The notes under the pieces: generated by a model
The model's database searches: none
Told to the model about the DNA's origin: nothing
Seen by the model: only the letters and a program-made list of their open reading frames with translations
Assembly: GCA_039704465.1 (NCBI GenBank)
Contig: JASFAU010000005.1
Coordinates: 992,001 to 1,056,000, forward strand
Length of the DNA stretch: 64,000 nucleotides
From: Plasmodiophora brassicae
Taxonomy: Eukaryota > Endomyxa > Phytomyxea > Plasmodiophorida > Plasmodiophoridae
Direction of reading: 5' to 3'
Part shown: in pieces, positions 1 through 12,386 of the stretch
How positions within the stretch are numbered: the stretch's first letter is position 1
Layout: every line of letters starts with the position of its first letter
Program-made: the position numbers and the translations under genes

Positions 1-528
1 TCGAGTGCCCCTGAGATTGACGAATCGCCGTTGGATGAGGACGGGCCGCGTGGGTCTTCTGAGGCGACCCGCTCTGCAGGACAATCATCGGCCTCGCCAT
101 ACGACCGCGTATCGCCACCTACACCACGATCGGGCAGAGTGCGTTTGTCGAGCGCTGCTGCTCTTGTAGTGTTTCCTGCTCTTGTGTGCTCGTATCTGAT
201 CATGGTGACGAAAGACTCGGCGCCAGGCAGGGTCGGGCAGCTTTGGCCGGCCGCCCCGGTTGTTCTGCCCGTTGCCTATCTCGCAGGTAGGCGTATCGGC
301 AGGACACTGCACCGGAACAGGGTGCCCCCCATGCCGCTTGGCAATGCCATCAGATGGCGGCACACGTTCCCCGGGTCAACGACCGCGGGGGCCATGGAGT
401 ACTCACTTGCCTCCGTTATGTTCATGATAATCACCGCTTCCATGCACCTTCTGGCGACGTGGTTGACATCGTTCCCAAGGCTCTCCGGTGTCCCGTTCTA
501 TCCTGATCGCGTTGCGTTTGTCGACTGA
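1..528 (+). CDS. family I membrane protein, copy 1 (5'-truncated by window edge)
   Basis: The reading frame is open from base 1 to the stop, so only the C-terminal end of the protein is seen. It has the module shared with the next two genes: a first hydrophobic helix (SAAALVVFPALVCSYLIMV), a second around the motif LWPAAPVVLPVAYLAG followed by Arg-rich residues, then the signature PPMPLGNAIRWRHTFP, a third helix, and the ending GVPFYPDRVAFVD. The upstream part, by analogy with copies 2 and 3, should hold a signal peptide and an acidic disordered region outside the window. Family not recognised; function unknown. A secretory-pathway membrane location is inferred from the copies. A gene-sized paralogue and not a fragment, because the C-terminal motif is fully conserved and undamaged. 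Confidence 0.75.
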   Translation, partial: SSAPEIDESPLDEDGPRGSSEATRSAGQSSASPYDRVSPPTPRSGRVRLSSAAALVVFPALVCSYLIMVTKDSAPGRVGQLWPAAPVVLPVAYLAGRRIGRTLHRNRVPPMPLGNAIRWRHTFPGSTTAGAMEYSLASVMFMIITASMHLLATWLTSFPRLSGVPFYPDRVAFVD

Positions 529-857
529 TTTTCTGTGTACGTATACGATAAACTATTTGTATTTGTTTGTAAACTGGTGCAATTGCATCAGTAAAATGCA
601 ACAGTGCCCTAATAATCTGCAGCAGGGTTACACATGATTGTTCCATCCAGCGCACACTGGATGCTTGGGCAATGCGCGCGCGTCTAGTACGAGCCACTCC
701 TCCACCCAGCCCCGCCGTGGTATCCGATCCGGCAGACGCACTTGAGGATTCCCCACCCGATTGCGCGACTGGGGCGGGCCCTATTTCTGGTGGTATACCC
801 AGGAAATTCTCATGTTCGCTCCGAACGTGGGCCCAGTCCTGTGTGGCGCCTGGCCCA
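529..857. other. intergenic spacer between family I copies 1 and 2
   Basis: About 330 bases with no convincing gene. An open frame continues upstream from the chosen start of copy 2 (to 672), but its sequence lacks a signal peptide and is not shared with copy 3, so it is treated as 5' leader. No repeat or RNA gene was recognised. Confidence 0.4.
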
Positions 858-2711
858 ATGCACCGTCACGTTGGCCTCTGTGTACACGTCCTTGTCATAG
901 TCGCTTCGGCCGGAGTAGACGACGACCGTACGGCCAACGAGTTCGCGCTGTGCAACCAGCGCTACGATACCGAACGTGATGGTAATGTCTCCGATTCAAA
1001 GCAGCAGTCGATTGCGATCGACAGTCCGCTAGACGCAGACGCTCCTGACGACGCATCGACCGTTTGCACATCAGAGGATGCACATTTAGATCTGGACCAC
1101 GGGTATTGGACCCCGGTGGACGAACCTGGGACTGTCACTGACTATGACGACGAAGACCCTTCCGATGACGATTTATCGTCGTCTGCGTCAGACGACGATA
1201 ACGACGTCGCCGGCGATTCCAGCTTATGCCAGTCACAACCCCAGACGCAATCCGAAATGCCGAAGCTGGGCAGAAACGTGTTTGGAACGTCTAGGGCAAC
1301 GGGACCAAGCCCTGACTCAGGCCCTTCGTTGCAATCTTGGCGTCGAGGTGGTGCGTACCCCACGCCACAACCTGATCGTTGCCAGAGGACGACAACCCCA
1401 GTTGATCAGGCATCTGACCGCGGCATCGGGACGTTCCTACCAAGTCCTGTGCCAAGCCCTTCCAGAACGCTTTTTCATCAACGTCGTCCTCGCCTACAGA
1501 CACATGCTGGATTCCTCCTGTCGCCGACGCCGTCGACAAGTACCGGGAAGTCGGTGGCTCTAGGCGCCAGCAGCGGCGAGATTACAGGAAGCTGGGTACC
1601 ACACGAAAGCCTGTTTGAGTCGACCGTGACAACCAGTCGATCTGAGGAGCAGAACCCCTTTCTAATTACTGTCCCCGCACCGAAGCACGAATACGCTCAG
1701 GTGCCTACCCCGCTCACGATTTCTCGTCAAGATGTTTCCTCCCCGCGCGATGGTTGCATCCCTGGATTCGTCGTTCCTGCTGACGTCACACCGCGGGCCA
1801 ATAGCGGCGCCAAGATCATGGTCCCTCGATTTAACGCAGGAGACGAAACGAACGTGACTGTGTCACAGTCTATTGAGCAAGCCGGCAAGAATGTACTCGG
1901 TACAGAGTTGCGCTCGAAGACCGCCGGACGTCCTCCTGCGCTCGATCAGTCCTTGCTCGCTACAGGTGACGACATGTTTTGATCTTGAAGCAGCACATGT
2001 TCTGACTGAGACCATTGTGTTACAGATGGTGGTTTTCAGTCAAGCGGTTTTGAAGATGGGCTGATTCCACAGGTGACAAGTGCTCTGGAGGATATCGAAT
2101 ATGTGCCGGCGCCCCTGTCGTCAGCGCCAGAGCGTTCTCATGGGTTAGGCGCCCCAGATGATCTTGGGCGACACGCAACTGCGGCAGGAGGGCGGCCAGA
2201 TTCGCAAGCACCAATATCGACGAAAGCTCTTGGCGAGGCGGCACTAATCGCCGAGTCGTCATCGGAGTCGTCCTCGTCAGGTAGCCGACCACAGACTGTG
2301 GCAAAGCCGTCCACAGTGCCTCCCATGGTGCTAGTTATTGGTCTTATGCTGCTCTCCATCCCTGCAATCGAACTGACGACCAGGAAGCGCACGGTGAACC
2401 CGAGACCGAGCAAGTTGGGGACGCATTGGCCGATTGCAATGGCTGCCTTACCTCTAGCATACGTTGTTGGCAGGTACATTGGCAAGAGATATCGTTCGGT
2501 AACGCCACCGATGCTCCTTGGCGATGCCGACGTCGCCTGGCGTCATACGTTCCCGAAGCAGGCGGCTGCCGGGTTCATGGAGTACTGCGTTGCAGGCGTT
2601 ATTCTTCTGATCGGCACGGTTGCCGTGCGCTGCCTGGCGACACGACTGACGTCGTCCCCATGGCTACCAGGTGTCCCGTTCTATCCCGACCACGTCACTT
2701 TTATCAACTGA
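858..2711 (+). CDS. family I membrane protein, copy 2
   Basis: Exons 858-1965 and 2026-2711; the 60-nt GT-AG intron is phase 1 and joins to give 597 aa. The start at 858 was preferred over an in-frame ATG at 672 because it gives a clear signal peptide (MHRHVGLCVHVLVIVASAG). A long Ser/Asp/Pro-rich, probably disordered luminal or extracellular region follows, with an acidic tract (SDDDLSSSASDDDNDV). The end of exon 1 carries a segment shared with copy 3 (DVTPR..., then AGDE.N, then QAGKNVL, then PPALD). Exon 2 encodes three hydrophobic helices, the LP-containing second one (HWPIAMAALPLAYVVGRYIG), the signature PPMLLGDADVAWRHTFP and the ending GVPFYPDHVTFIN. No known domain recognised. The intron sits at the same place and phase as in copy 3, supporting tandem duplication. 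Confidence 0.8.
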
Positions 2712-3116
2712 TTCGTTCCTCGCAATCGTGAGCGAGGGCGTTCCTTCCGGTCCAAGAAGTCAGGCTGTAGCTGCCGTTGGCTATAGCAGAGTCAAGCTTG
2801 TGCAGTAGATGAAAAGCAGTGCGGCTGTGAACGACGATAAATAACGAACGGGCAAGGCTGACAACAGTAGCCCTCTCTTTGATCGGAAATTCATGTGCTC
2901 ATGCGGCAGGCTTGGTTCGTTCATCCATCAGGACGAGTGAGTCGCAGGGTGCTCTCCTTAGAGAACCATCACCATTCCCATAGGCCAAGGCACGCTAGCA
3001 ATTCGTGACGTGGGACGAAACTATTTTTGGCGGCCTCGGCGATGGAATGTCCTGAAATTTGCCTGCTCCGACATGTGGCCTGCCGGCTCACGCTGGGAGC
3101 CCGGGTTTTCCATCCA
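2712..3116. other. intergenic spacer between family I copies 2 and 3
   Basis: About 400 bases without a recognisable gene. An in-frame ATG upstream of copy 3 (3027) lies here but precedes the signal peptide and is treated as leader. It presumably contains the copy 2 terminator and the copy 3 promoter; no specific motif could be supported. Confidence 0.4.
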
Positions 3117-5110
3117 ATGCATCCGGGCGCAGGCGTCTGTGTCCTCGCTGTCGTTGTCGTGACCGCCTGCGTGACTGACGGCTCTGACTGTTCGACACGC
3201 GTCCCTGGCGGTATCGAGGCCGACGCGCCTAATGAGGATGCCACCAGTGCAAAGCAGTCGGTGCCAGGTGGCGCGCACGCTCCCCTGCTCGGCAGCGATG
3301 TTGATCACATTCAGACAATGGCCTCGTCAGAGGATGAGCAATCCTCAGACTCTGATCAAGAGGAGCATGGGGATTCAGACGACGAGGCCGGCGCAGAGAC
3401 GGACTATCCCAGTGGCGAACCACCGTCAGACGCGGATGACCCTTCGCCTATCCGCGCGTCCGATACCCCAGGTGTATTCACCAAGAGCCCTGAGCAGCGT
3501 CGATTGGTGAGGTCGGGTGCATGGATCAGGCCGTCGGATCAAGAGCGCGAGCACTCGAGCCGGTCCAGATCGACAGCTGGCCGTCGATCCGGTGAACGAA
3601 TGACACCGGCTCCGACATTGCCGAACGAGGCTCCCAGTGTTCACTGCAGGGGGTTCCTGTCTTCTGATATCAACAGCGGCGCGGTTCAACCGGAGCAACC
3701 GTTGCCGCCACTCGGGTCAGCCAGTGGACGTCCCGACAAGAACCCACTTATAGATTTCGCTCCAGAACCAACGTATGAGGCCGACCGGCCTCCTGCAACA
3801 CAGCACCGCCCTCCAGAGCCTAGAACGACCACCGTATACCAGGAACGTCGAGACAACACTCTCTCTCGCAAAGATGCTGATAGCAGGCCTGGCCTCCCAG
3901 CTGGTGGCTGGCGCACGCCTCCGCGCGTCCAGGCACCGCCGGCGCCTCTCGGATTCGAATTGCCCCACGATGTCACTCCTCGCGTCCATCGTATTCATGC
4001 GCCTAGCGGAGACGACGAATCGAACGAGCCTGACGGACGTCTCCCTATGAAGCAAGTTGGCAAGGACCTTTTTAAGAATTGGACGCCGAAGAGCGACTCG
4101 ACGAAGCAACCCCCCGCCTTGGAATATCCGGAATCTCCCTTCCATCAAGGTAACCTTATCAGCTGGCCGTCGCAGCGGTTTGACCTGATGGCCATTGCCA
4201 TATTGTTGCAGTTGGAAGCCGACAAGGTCATCGCCTAGGAGACGTGTTTCAGCCGCAATTACCACGCGTCACTGAGCGTTCCGGTCCACAGCCAGCAGCG
4301 TCGACGCCAGGTGTACCAGGTTCTCCTGGAGCAGTGTCGCGAGTGCCCGAGTTGGCGCGTAGTGGGAGCCCATCAACCTCTGTCAGGGCTGCCACCTTCA
4401 GACACCAAGAGCAACAGGACGATGACCCCCAGGCCGTGCCGCAGCGCCTCGGGCTGCCTATCGACACGACGCCAGAATTCGGCCGACCGGCCCAACAAGG
4501 TATTGATCTGGAAGCGACACCATGTCTGATGCCCAATCACTGTGTTGCAGATGAAGGCCCGGTAGAGTTTCCAGGGAAACTACCCAGGGTCGACCCTCAG
4601 CCAACCTTTAGACCATGTGGATCGCAGACGCCAGCGGCAGCCTCACAACGACCAGTGGCGTCGTCCTCAGTGGAACAATCGTCGCCTGCGACAAAGCCAT
4701 CCCGAGCCCTCCTGTTGAAAGTACTTGCCGGCCTTACGTTGCTGTCGTCTGCGCCTGCAGTCCGATTGGCGAGGAAGAAGGGCCTGGCGAACCCGAGGCC
4801 GAACAGGCTGGCGTCGTACTGGCCGGTTGCATTGGCCGCCCTGCCTCTGGGGTTCATTGCTGGCAGGTACATTGGCAAGAAGATACGCCGGTTGATCAGG
4901 ATGCCGCCGATGCCGCTCGGCGATGCGAACCGGTGGCGCCATACGTTCCCGGAGAAGGCCAGCGCCGGCCTCGTGGCGTACTACGTTGCAGGCGTCACGA
5001 TCCTGGCCAGCACGGTGGCCATGTGGTTCCTGGCAACGTGGCTGACGTCGTTCCCGAGGTGGCCCGGCGTTCCGTTCTATCCTGACCGGGTCGCGTTCGT
5101 CTCCTACTGA
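3117..5110 (+). CDS. family I membrane protein, copy 3
   Basis: Exons 3117-4149 and 4212-5110, split by a 62-nt phase 1 intron; 643 aa. The start at 3117 gives a signal peptide (MHPGAGVCVLAVVVVTACV). The middle is long, polar and acidic (DEQSSDSDQEEHGDSDDEA) and rich in Pro, Ser and Arg, so probably disordered. Three C-terminal helices follow: LLLKVLAGLTLLSSAPAVRL; YWPVALAALPLGFIAGRYIG; and one starting LVAYYVAGVTILASTVAMW. The family signature is PPMPLGDANRWRHTFPEKAS and the protein ends GVPFYPDRVAFVSY. Exon order, intron phase and C-terminal motifs match copy 2, and the C-terminal module matches copy 1. The N-terminal half has diverged far more than the membrane module, the pattern expected of an exposed region under diversifying or relaxed selection. 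Function unknown. Confidence 0.8.
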
Positions 5111-5200
5111 TGATACATGAAACCGGGACGTATTATATTGTGACCTGAACCGGGACTCAGCGAACCCGGACGAATGTGAAACCCAGGCTGTACCTCAGTA

Positions 5201-8200
5201 TCACTTCTGCGTCCCCGTACTGAACCGTCGCATTGCGAGCAGCGCGTTGAAACGTCGTCGTTCCGTCGCCAGCTCGTCGTCCTTGCTGTCGAGCTTGATC
5301 TCCGCCTGGGATCGGTACGTATCGATGCGCAACGCGATCTCGCGTTCGACGCGCTTGAATTCCTGACAGCGCATGTTTGCCAGCGAGTTGGTTTCGTCCC
5401 TGATCTCGGCAATCTGCCAGGTGAGTGCAAGGCGTGAGGCGCTGAGGGCTCAGTGAGGCAAAGGTCTTACCTGCTCCCGCAACTCCTTGCAGAGATTCAA
5501 CACGTGCTTCAGTCCCGATGCCATAGACAGCAGCTTTTCGGCACGGGGCGCTTGCTCGTTCAACTGTCAGAATCATCAGCCAGGACGGAAAGCGTGTTCG
5601 TTGGCAGCGCACCTGGACCTGAGCCCGGTGTCTCGTGCATTCGACTTGCAGGGCCTGGATTGTTTGCAGTAGCGCAGAGCTTTCAGCTCGCTTCTCCTCG
5701 ACCTCTTCCCGACACAATTCCAACGAGGTCTGGACTTGACGCTTCTCATACTTGAGTGCCTACGTAGGTATTTAATCAGAACAACCGTACAACTAGCGTA
5801 CACTTCGCCGAAAATGAACAGATGCACCTGAATAACGTGCAGGTTCTCCTGCATGTCAGTTGTCTCCTGACAAGTCATATTCAGATATACATAACGCGAG
5901 AATCAAGCCTGGTTCACTCGTTACCTTCAACGTATAGGCGGCAATGGTAGAGTCAAGCTCCAATATACGAGCCTAGGTAGGAACAGGTGAATGCCGAGGT
6001 GGACCAACACGCGGGAGGTAAAACCTTGGCAGTTTCCAACGATTCGGTAATGTCGTGATTATCGCAGAGGAGAGCTTGCCGCTCCAGTCGAAGAGACCCG
6101 TTCTCGTGGCGCAGCTTCTCGCAACGAGATTTCAGATGGGATAGCTGACGTAAGGCTTCCTCGGTTTCCTGGACTTGATTGTGGTACTGTGCCAATTAGC
6201 TTCAGAGACGGCGCTAGTCAACTAGAATCGACCGGTATGTCTGCCTTATCATGTACACCAGCTAATTCCTCCTCGTATTGCGATGACGCCTGTCGCGCGT
6301 CCTGGTCGTGCTGATTGAACATGAGACATCAGGTACCATTCAGCCAGCGAAGCCTCTCACCTTATCGGACAGTGCTGACAGGCGAGCTCGCAGAAAGACC
6401 ACCCTAGAACCATAAGACAGGCGAGACGGCCTTGACAGAATCGCCTGCCTACTCATTTGTTGCTCGGTGCAAGCGCACACTCATCCGCGAATGACTGTTG
6501 GTCAGCCCGTACAAGTGCACGTGCAACTGCTTGATGCTGCCTTCGAGAGTCGCCAATCGAACACCTAACTGGGCAAGCTGCAGGTGCAGTGGAAGTTAAA
6601 CTCAAGGTCCACGAATGCAAAGCACATCGACTGACGAAAGCGCCCCACGTGGATTCCCATTCAGCAGACCTCCCGAGAAGATGAACAATGGCCTTTATAG
6701 CGCGACCCAAGTTGCCTATGCCCTGCGAGTTCGACTTTCGAACGGTATGAAGCCGGCGGGAAACGGAGTCGAGGTGACCCTGCACGAATACCATCACATT
6801 ACGTGAGGCACAGAATCAGCAGTGCCGGCGTACCAAAGCGAAACGGAGATCGTTGACGAGGTACGCGGCTGTCCCTTTTGATCCCTCCAGCGACGCATGA
6901 AGGTTTGACAGTTGATCACCGCTGTCGGTTTCTGCGACCTGAAGCGGTACCGGGCATAGTCGTAGTTCAGCACGCCGGAGATCGTTCCAGGGACCCAGCA
7001 CAGCAGAAGCAGGGGCACGATCATCGGTATTGTCAGCGTGACAGGAAACAACGTCCCAGTACCGCCGGCGCCAACTGTGAACCTCCGACTCCAGGCTAGA
7101 AACCAGCTGGAATTGCAAGTTCGCCAGCGGCGTCAGCGCATCGTCGTTCGTGGGAGGAACGTCAACACTGCCAATCAGTCCGAGAAAGTTGGACGACAAC
7201 AGGTTGCTGGGCAGGTCCTCATGCTCAGGGCATCTTGTCTTGCTCTGCCAGACCGCAACCTCAGATTCCAGGGCGTGGCAGCAACGAACTAATTCCGCTG
7301 CCCTGGTCAAAACCTCGGACCGCTGTAGCCGCTCACCAGCAGCCAGCGAGCCGACTTCGGCAGCTAGGAGCAATGCCTGTCCAAGACGGGATCGCATGAC
7401 TTCGCCCGTTGATTCATAACTGAACGTCATCCGAGAGACGATGCGTACAAGATGACCAGCATGACGAGACAGTACACAGACGTCAGGCTCGTCGAAGCGT
7501 CGTGAAACTGCCCTGAACCGCAATTCAGTTTCAAGGTTCTGTAGTTGAAGCGATTGCACCGAGAGCGTTCTGCAAGTGGACGCGAGCTCGGCTCGGAAAT
7601 AGGCAGCCGACGCTGAAAATCGAGCAGCGAGTAACAAAGAACGTGCCACGTACTGATTCAGCGCTTCGATAATGCGCTCATTGTCCCCAAACGTCTTGGC
7701 GCAACATTGGACGTGGTCGACGAACTTTCGTTGGGCAGCACGCTCGCGATAAATGGATTCCGATAAAGCGCGTGAAAGCGTTCCATAGTGGAGGTTTGAC
7801 GTGAGATCGGCGAGACACATCGAGAGGTCCCATTGTCGGATCCGAGAAGCAGCTACTAATTGTCGCAGCTCGGCGACCTTGGCATCGGTCTCAAGTTGTC
7901 GTTTGCACAGAGCCTGGAACTCCATTCGGCTCCTCGAAGCGACTTGCTGTGCATCGGATGCCAACTTCATCGCTTGCCTGACGACCTCTGTATGAAACAC
8001 GTCGACGCAGCGAGTTGATGAACCACATGTGCAGTGCTTACACAGGGCGAGCCTCTGCCACCGTTGGACTTCAGCTTCCAGCATGCCGATAGCTTCGTGC
8101 TGCTTGGAAATTGTAAACCGCATCTAACAGGGTTCTCATTGGTCACGCGGTCATTATCGATGCCGCTCTGGACGCACCTCTCCGATCTCGGAAATGGCGT

Positions 8201-9637
8201 CAATCAAACGACGCGCAGGCGGGTCATGTGAGCAAACATGATCGTGGTGGTCGACGACATCCATAGACTGCGACGCTGGTTCAGAAATCAACTTGGCCGA
8301 GCGTCAATGACCGGCACAACTTTGGAACTACCAATTTTACAGGTTTGCCATAAATCGGAGAACCTGGTTGTAGTTGAGTACGATGGTGATCATTCAGGGA
8401 ATGTAGGTTGCTTGCGAAACGAGAAATCCAAGAACGCGTCAGCGCTTGCTCAACAAAGGATCTGTTCACTATGTTTACGAACGTGCCACTGTCAACGGAA
8501 CCGTAGAGTACCTTTTACTGGTTTCTAGGAGCACCCTATTGTGCCATGTGATGACATCGCAACGGCGTTCCAGATGACTGCATGATGAAGACAGGATGTG
8601 GCGTGCCTTGCAGAACTCATCCTGCAGGCTCTCAATGTCCTGGGCTTTCTGATGCAGTGCGTCTTCCAGCGTCTTGATACAGGTAGTCTGGCGGGACAAT
8701 GTGCACGATTGCACCGATATGACGATCGAAGAAGCATCTCGAACTTCGTTTGCAATGATGGAGAGCATGGCGCAAACACAAAGAGAGACACGCGCGGCTG
8801 TAACCTCTCTTTCCAGACTGGCGATCGTCCGGGCCTGCTCCTTGGACAGGTCTACCAGTTCCGACACAGTACGACGCTCCGCAGCCAGCAGCGTCCAGGC
8901 AGATATCAATGCCATGACAAGGTTTCCGACGATGGGCACGACTGATTTCCGCCACATTCCCAACGTCACAACCACGTCCTAAACCTTTGTCAGAAAATGT
9001 CTTTGCACCAGAAGAACTAACACACTAGACCGACCTGCAACCTCGATATGTCGGTCAGCAGCAATTTCAAGTCCGATTCGCAATCGTTGGAACAAGCGCG
9101 AGCGTCGCTGGACTGTGCGCGGTACTCGTTGAGCACATCATGCAGAGAAGAAAATGACGCCGCTACAGCATTGAATCTTGGCGATGGTCTGCCCGGACAT
9201 GAGCCTGACGATATTACGCGGCAGCATGGTACTCACGATGAGCAGCGAGGCAAGGTTTCAGTGCGAGGACGATGCGTAGCAAGCAGACGATCATATGCGT
9301 GCTGAAGATCGTAATGCCTCGTCCTCCAAACCGAGCATTCCTCTTCACATCGCTCGATCACCCGACGTTGCCGACAGATGATCTCCTGGTAGCTTTGCAG
9401 GCGGTCGCACAGTTCCGAAACCGTATCCGACGCCACGCTGCCGGTCGCCGTATGTGCACGTTTGTCCACGATGGGAGGGCGCCCCCCATCCGCGTCACCT
9501 GTAACGGCGGAGCGCTGAACCCGCTTCAAGACCGCGGCGCGTGCCAGCGACGCTGCTCGCGACGCCCGCCTGCATCGTTCGTCTCTCCACCGCGTTATGT
9601 TCTCCACCTCATCCTCATGGTTGACCCGTAGCGACAT
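5201..9637 (-). CDS. large coiled-coil protein, 16 exons, function unknown
   Basis: Exons (5' to 3'): 9637-9237, 9188-9035, 8978-8512, 8461-8364, 8275-8178, 8123-6834, 6779-6636, 6577-6453, 6403-6361, 6310-6257, 6186-6025, 5972-5925, 5866-5828, 5759-5619, 5563-5471, 5413-5201. All 15 junctions use GT-AG and agree in phase, giving 1189 aa. The protein is almost entirely helical with heptad-like segments, e.g. RHENGSLRLERQAL, ELCREEVEEKRAESSALL and RVEREIALRIDTYRSQ near the C-terminus; exon 6 alone encodes 430 aa. There is no signal peptide, membrane helix or catalytic motif. It resembles cytoskeletal, centrosomal or vesicle-tether coiled-coil proteins in general make-up but no family was recognised. 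Several 3' exons are only 39-54 nt. A false-positive exon cannot be excluded among the smallest. Confidence 0.7.
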
Positions 9638-10156
9638 TGCCGGAGCGGGCCGATGTCGTAACAGTCGGGAGTCGGGACTCGGGACGCGAAGATGGCGCCA
9701 AAAAGATCGTCGTTCGCTTCAGCGTCAGTTCGTCTGACAAAAATATGGTAACAACTGCGGGCGCGCCCGCGGGAAACCCAGATGCAAGGAGCGGTGTTCC
9801 GGCTCCACACGCAAAGGCGGATGCTTCATCCGACGTCGTTTCATAAGCAACGCCCTTATGGTCTTGGCATATCAAACTGTACTGATGATGCCACTAGTCT
9901 GCTAGAAGAGCATTCAACCGACCTGCACACCGGAGACAGCGCATCGACGTTGCAAACCTACCGGTACTATTGTAGCAGCAAGGACGTTCCGGGAGTTTGG
10001 AAAACATGCTGGAGGGTGGTGAGCAGACAGTGTGACGAGCAAGAATTCGGTACGAACCGGGCTGCGGTTCCGTCATTACTAGCCGACAAAGCGATGACCT
10101 AGGGCGTCCTCGTACTGTAAAACAAGCTTCACCGATCGTCGCCGCCGAGCAGGTCC
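9638..10156. other. divergent intergenic region (coiled-coil gene / polycystin gene)
   Basis: About 520 bases between two divergently transcribed genes. Short open frames exist on both strands, but none shows a domain or splices to a neighbour. It probably holds both promoters. No repeat was seen. Confidence 0.4.
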
Positions 10157-12386
10157 ATGGACGGTAACCTCTCCGTCGACAGTTCGCACGATGACGTCGA
10201 CAACAAGAACGACGAAAGCGACCGCGACACGCGATCCACCTCGAAAGACGACCATAGTCAGTCCCTGCGCACGCCCCACACACCGTCCATGCCGCCAGTG
10301 GCCGCCCGTTATGAACAGCCGGCGCCGAAATCGCCACGTCCAGCCGCCAATCTCGTGTCGAGGCACTCAAACGGCACCGTCAGGGACCAGTCTCGAGCGG
10401 CCACCGCCGGCGACGCTTCAGTCGCCAGCTCAGGCGCACGCGATCTGGCAGCGGCCACCAGACGCTCGCTTGTATCCAACATCATCCAGGACCTGTTCTT
10501 TTACATCATCTTCCTCATCCTGTTCGTCGTTGCCATCATGCTGCGCTCGCCGCAATCGTTGCCCTCCGAATGGAGACTAACGCTGCAGAGCCGGTTTGCA
10601 CCGACCGAGCAACAGCTTGTCAACCACGACGCCATGCCGTTCGACGATATCAACTCTCGCGAGGACGTCTGGTCGTACCTGAAGCTGACGTTGGCCCCCG
10701 CCCTGGTTCCTGATCCCGCGTCGCCACTCTCCAACGCACCCTTGTTCCTGCGATCCGTCCTCGTTGGGTCCATTCGGCTCTGGCAGGTTCGCGTGCACAA
10801 GGAATCGTGCCCGTCGCACCTGAACGTCATCATGTCGAACCTTGGTGGCGCGCAGGTCACCTGCTTCCCAGAGAGCCTAACAGCAGGGACGACGTCACAG
10901 GATTCATACGGCGGCCCCGATAATTCCCTGTTCGAGTGGACGGGCCCACCCCAGAAGAGCGTTAACATGTGGCTCGTGGCACCCGACAGCCAGTATGGAT
11001 CAGGAGGCGGGTTCAGCCAGTTCCTGTCGACCAATCTGACAACGTCGACGGCGCTGCTGTCGTACCTGGAGTCCAACGACTGGATCGACCTTCAGACGCG
11101 CGCCGTCTTCGTCGATTTCGCATTGCACAACCCGACCGAGCGCCTCTTCTGCATGGTCCGCCTGCTGTTCCAGACGCCAGCGTATGGTGGTGTGCAGGCA
11201 ATCAGCAGCTTCAGGGTGGCGGCTGTTATGATGTACAGTACACCGTCGGACATCGTCGCAGCCGTCTTCGAAGGGCTGTTCATCGTCGCGTACCTGAGGA
11301 TGCTCCGGGCGACGATCAGCGAGATTCGCCGATCGGGACGGTCGTTCTTCACGAGCGTCTGGGGCATCATTGACCTGCTTAACAGCATTATCTTCGCCAT
11401 GATCATCATCCTGAGCGTCATAACGCGGTCGTGCGCGTCGTCTCTGTACAGCCGGATCGACACCGACGCGTACGTCAACTGGCAGAACTACGGGTACATG
11501 TCGAATCAGCTGAAGAACCTCGGTGCCTTCAATGCCGTCCTCTCCTGGATACGGGTACGTCCACACATGTTCGCAGCGGGCACACCAGGCAGTGACACGG
11601 GACGCCTCAATCAGTTACTGAAGTACCTGAGGTTATCGGCCCGACTGTCGATGCTGGAGAAGGTGTTCGTCAACGTCAAGAGCGAGCTGTTCGCGTGGGC
11701 GACGCTTTTCCTGGTCATATTCAGCAGCTTCGTGCAAGCGTTCTACATGGGGTTCCATGAATCCGTCAGCGACTACCAGTCGCTGGGCATGGCCATCATG
11801 ACCCTGTTCAAGGGCGCGTTCGGCGACCTTGTCGTCACCGAGTTGCAGGCCGAGAATCAGATCCTCGGCCCGATCTTCTTCATGGCCTACATCTTCGTCA
11901 TGTTCTTCGTCATGCTGAACATGTTCCTTGCGTCAGTTGCAATGCGCCCTGGCAACACGCAACGCTGTCCCTGGAACTAACCCACGTCGCAGGATTCTGC
12001 AAGGCGCCTGGATAAAGACGGAAGAGGACATCCAAGGTGAGCAGAAGGACGGGTTAAAGGCGGCGCTGGACGAGGCCATCATGAACGCCAAGAACCAGTA
12101 TCGCGAGCGCCGCAAGACCGTCGTCAGCCACATGGTCATCAGCGGGATCCGAACGAAACCGGCGCTGCGGCAGACGGGCGCGACGCCGCGATCCCCGGCC
12201 GCCATGCGGCGCGTGTCCCTCGGGCCCACGTCGCCAGGCGCCGGCGTCGGGACGCCGACGCCGCGCCACGCCCTGATCCTGACGCCCAGGCAGATGGACA
12301 TCGTCGAGGCCGCCCTCGCCAACATGAGCCCGGAAGAGTTGTCCGAGTCTGACAGCGACGACGATTCCGGGTACCTAGATGAATAA
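10157..12386 (+). CDS. polycystin-2-like (PKD2/TRPP) cation channel
   Basis: Exons 10157-11931 and 11993-12386 (61-nt intron, phase 2), 722 aa. A polar N-terminus (about 110 residues) precedes helix S1 (FFYIIFLILFVVAIML). A large extracytosolic polycystin domain follows, with the family pattern of LTLAPALVP and IRLWQVRVHKESC, then TRAVFVDFALHNP and NLFCMVRLLFQTPAYGG-like sequence just before S2. S2-S6 follow, including FFTSVWGIIDLLNSIIF (S3), and the pore-S6 stretch ends FFVMLNMFLA, where exon 1 is spliced. The pore turn (IMTLFKGAFGDL) is recognisable. The C-terminal tail is a charged helix (WIKTEEDIQGEQKDG) and an acidic end; no EF-hand pattern was seen. Family members are non-selective Ca2+-permeable channels, often ciliary. 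Family assignment is firm; cellular location is inferred. Confidence 0.92.
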
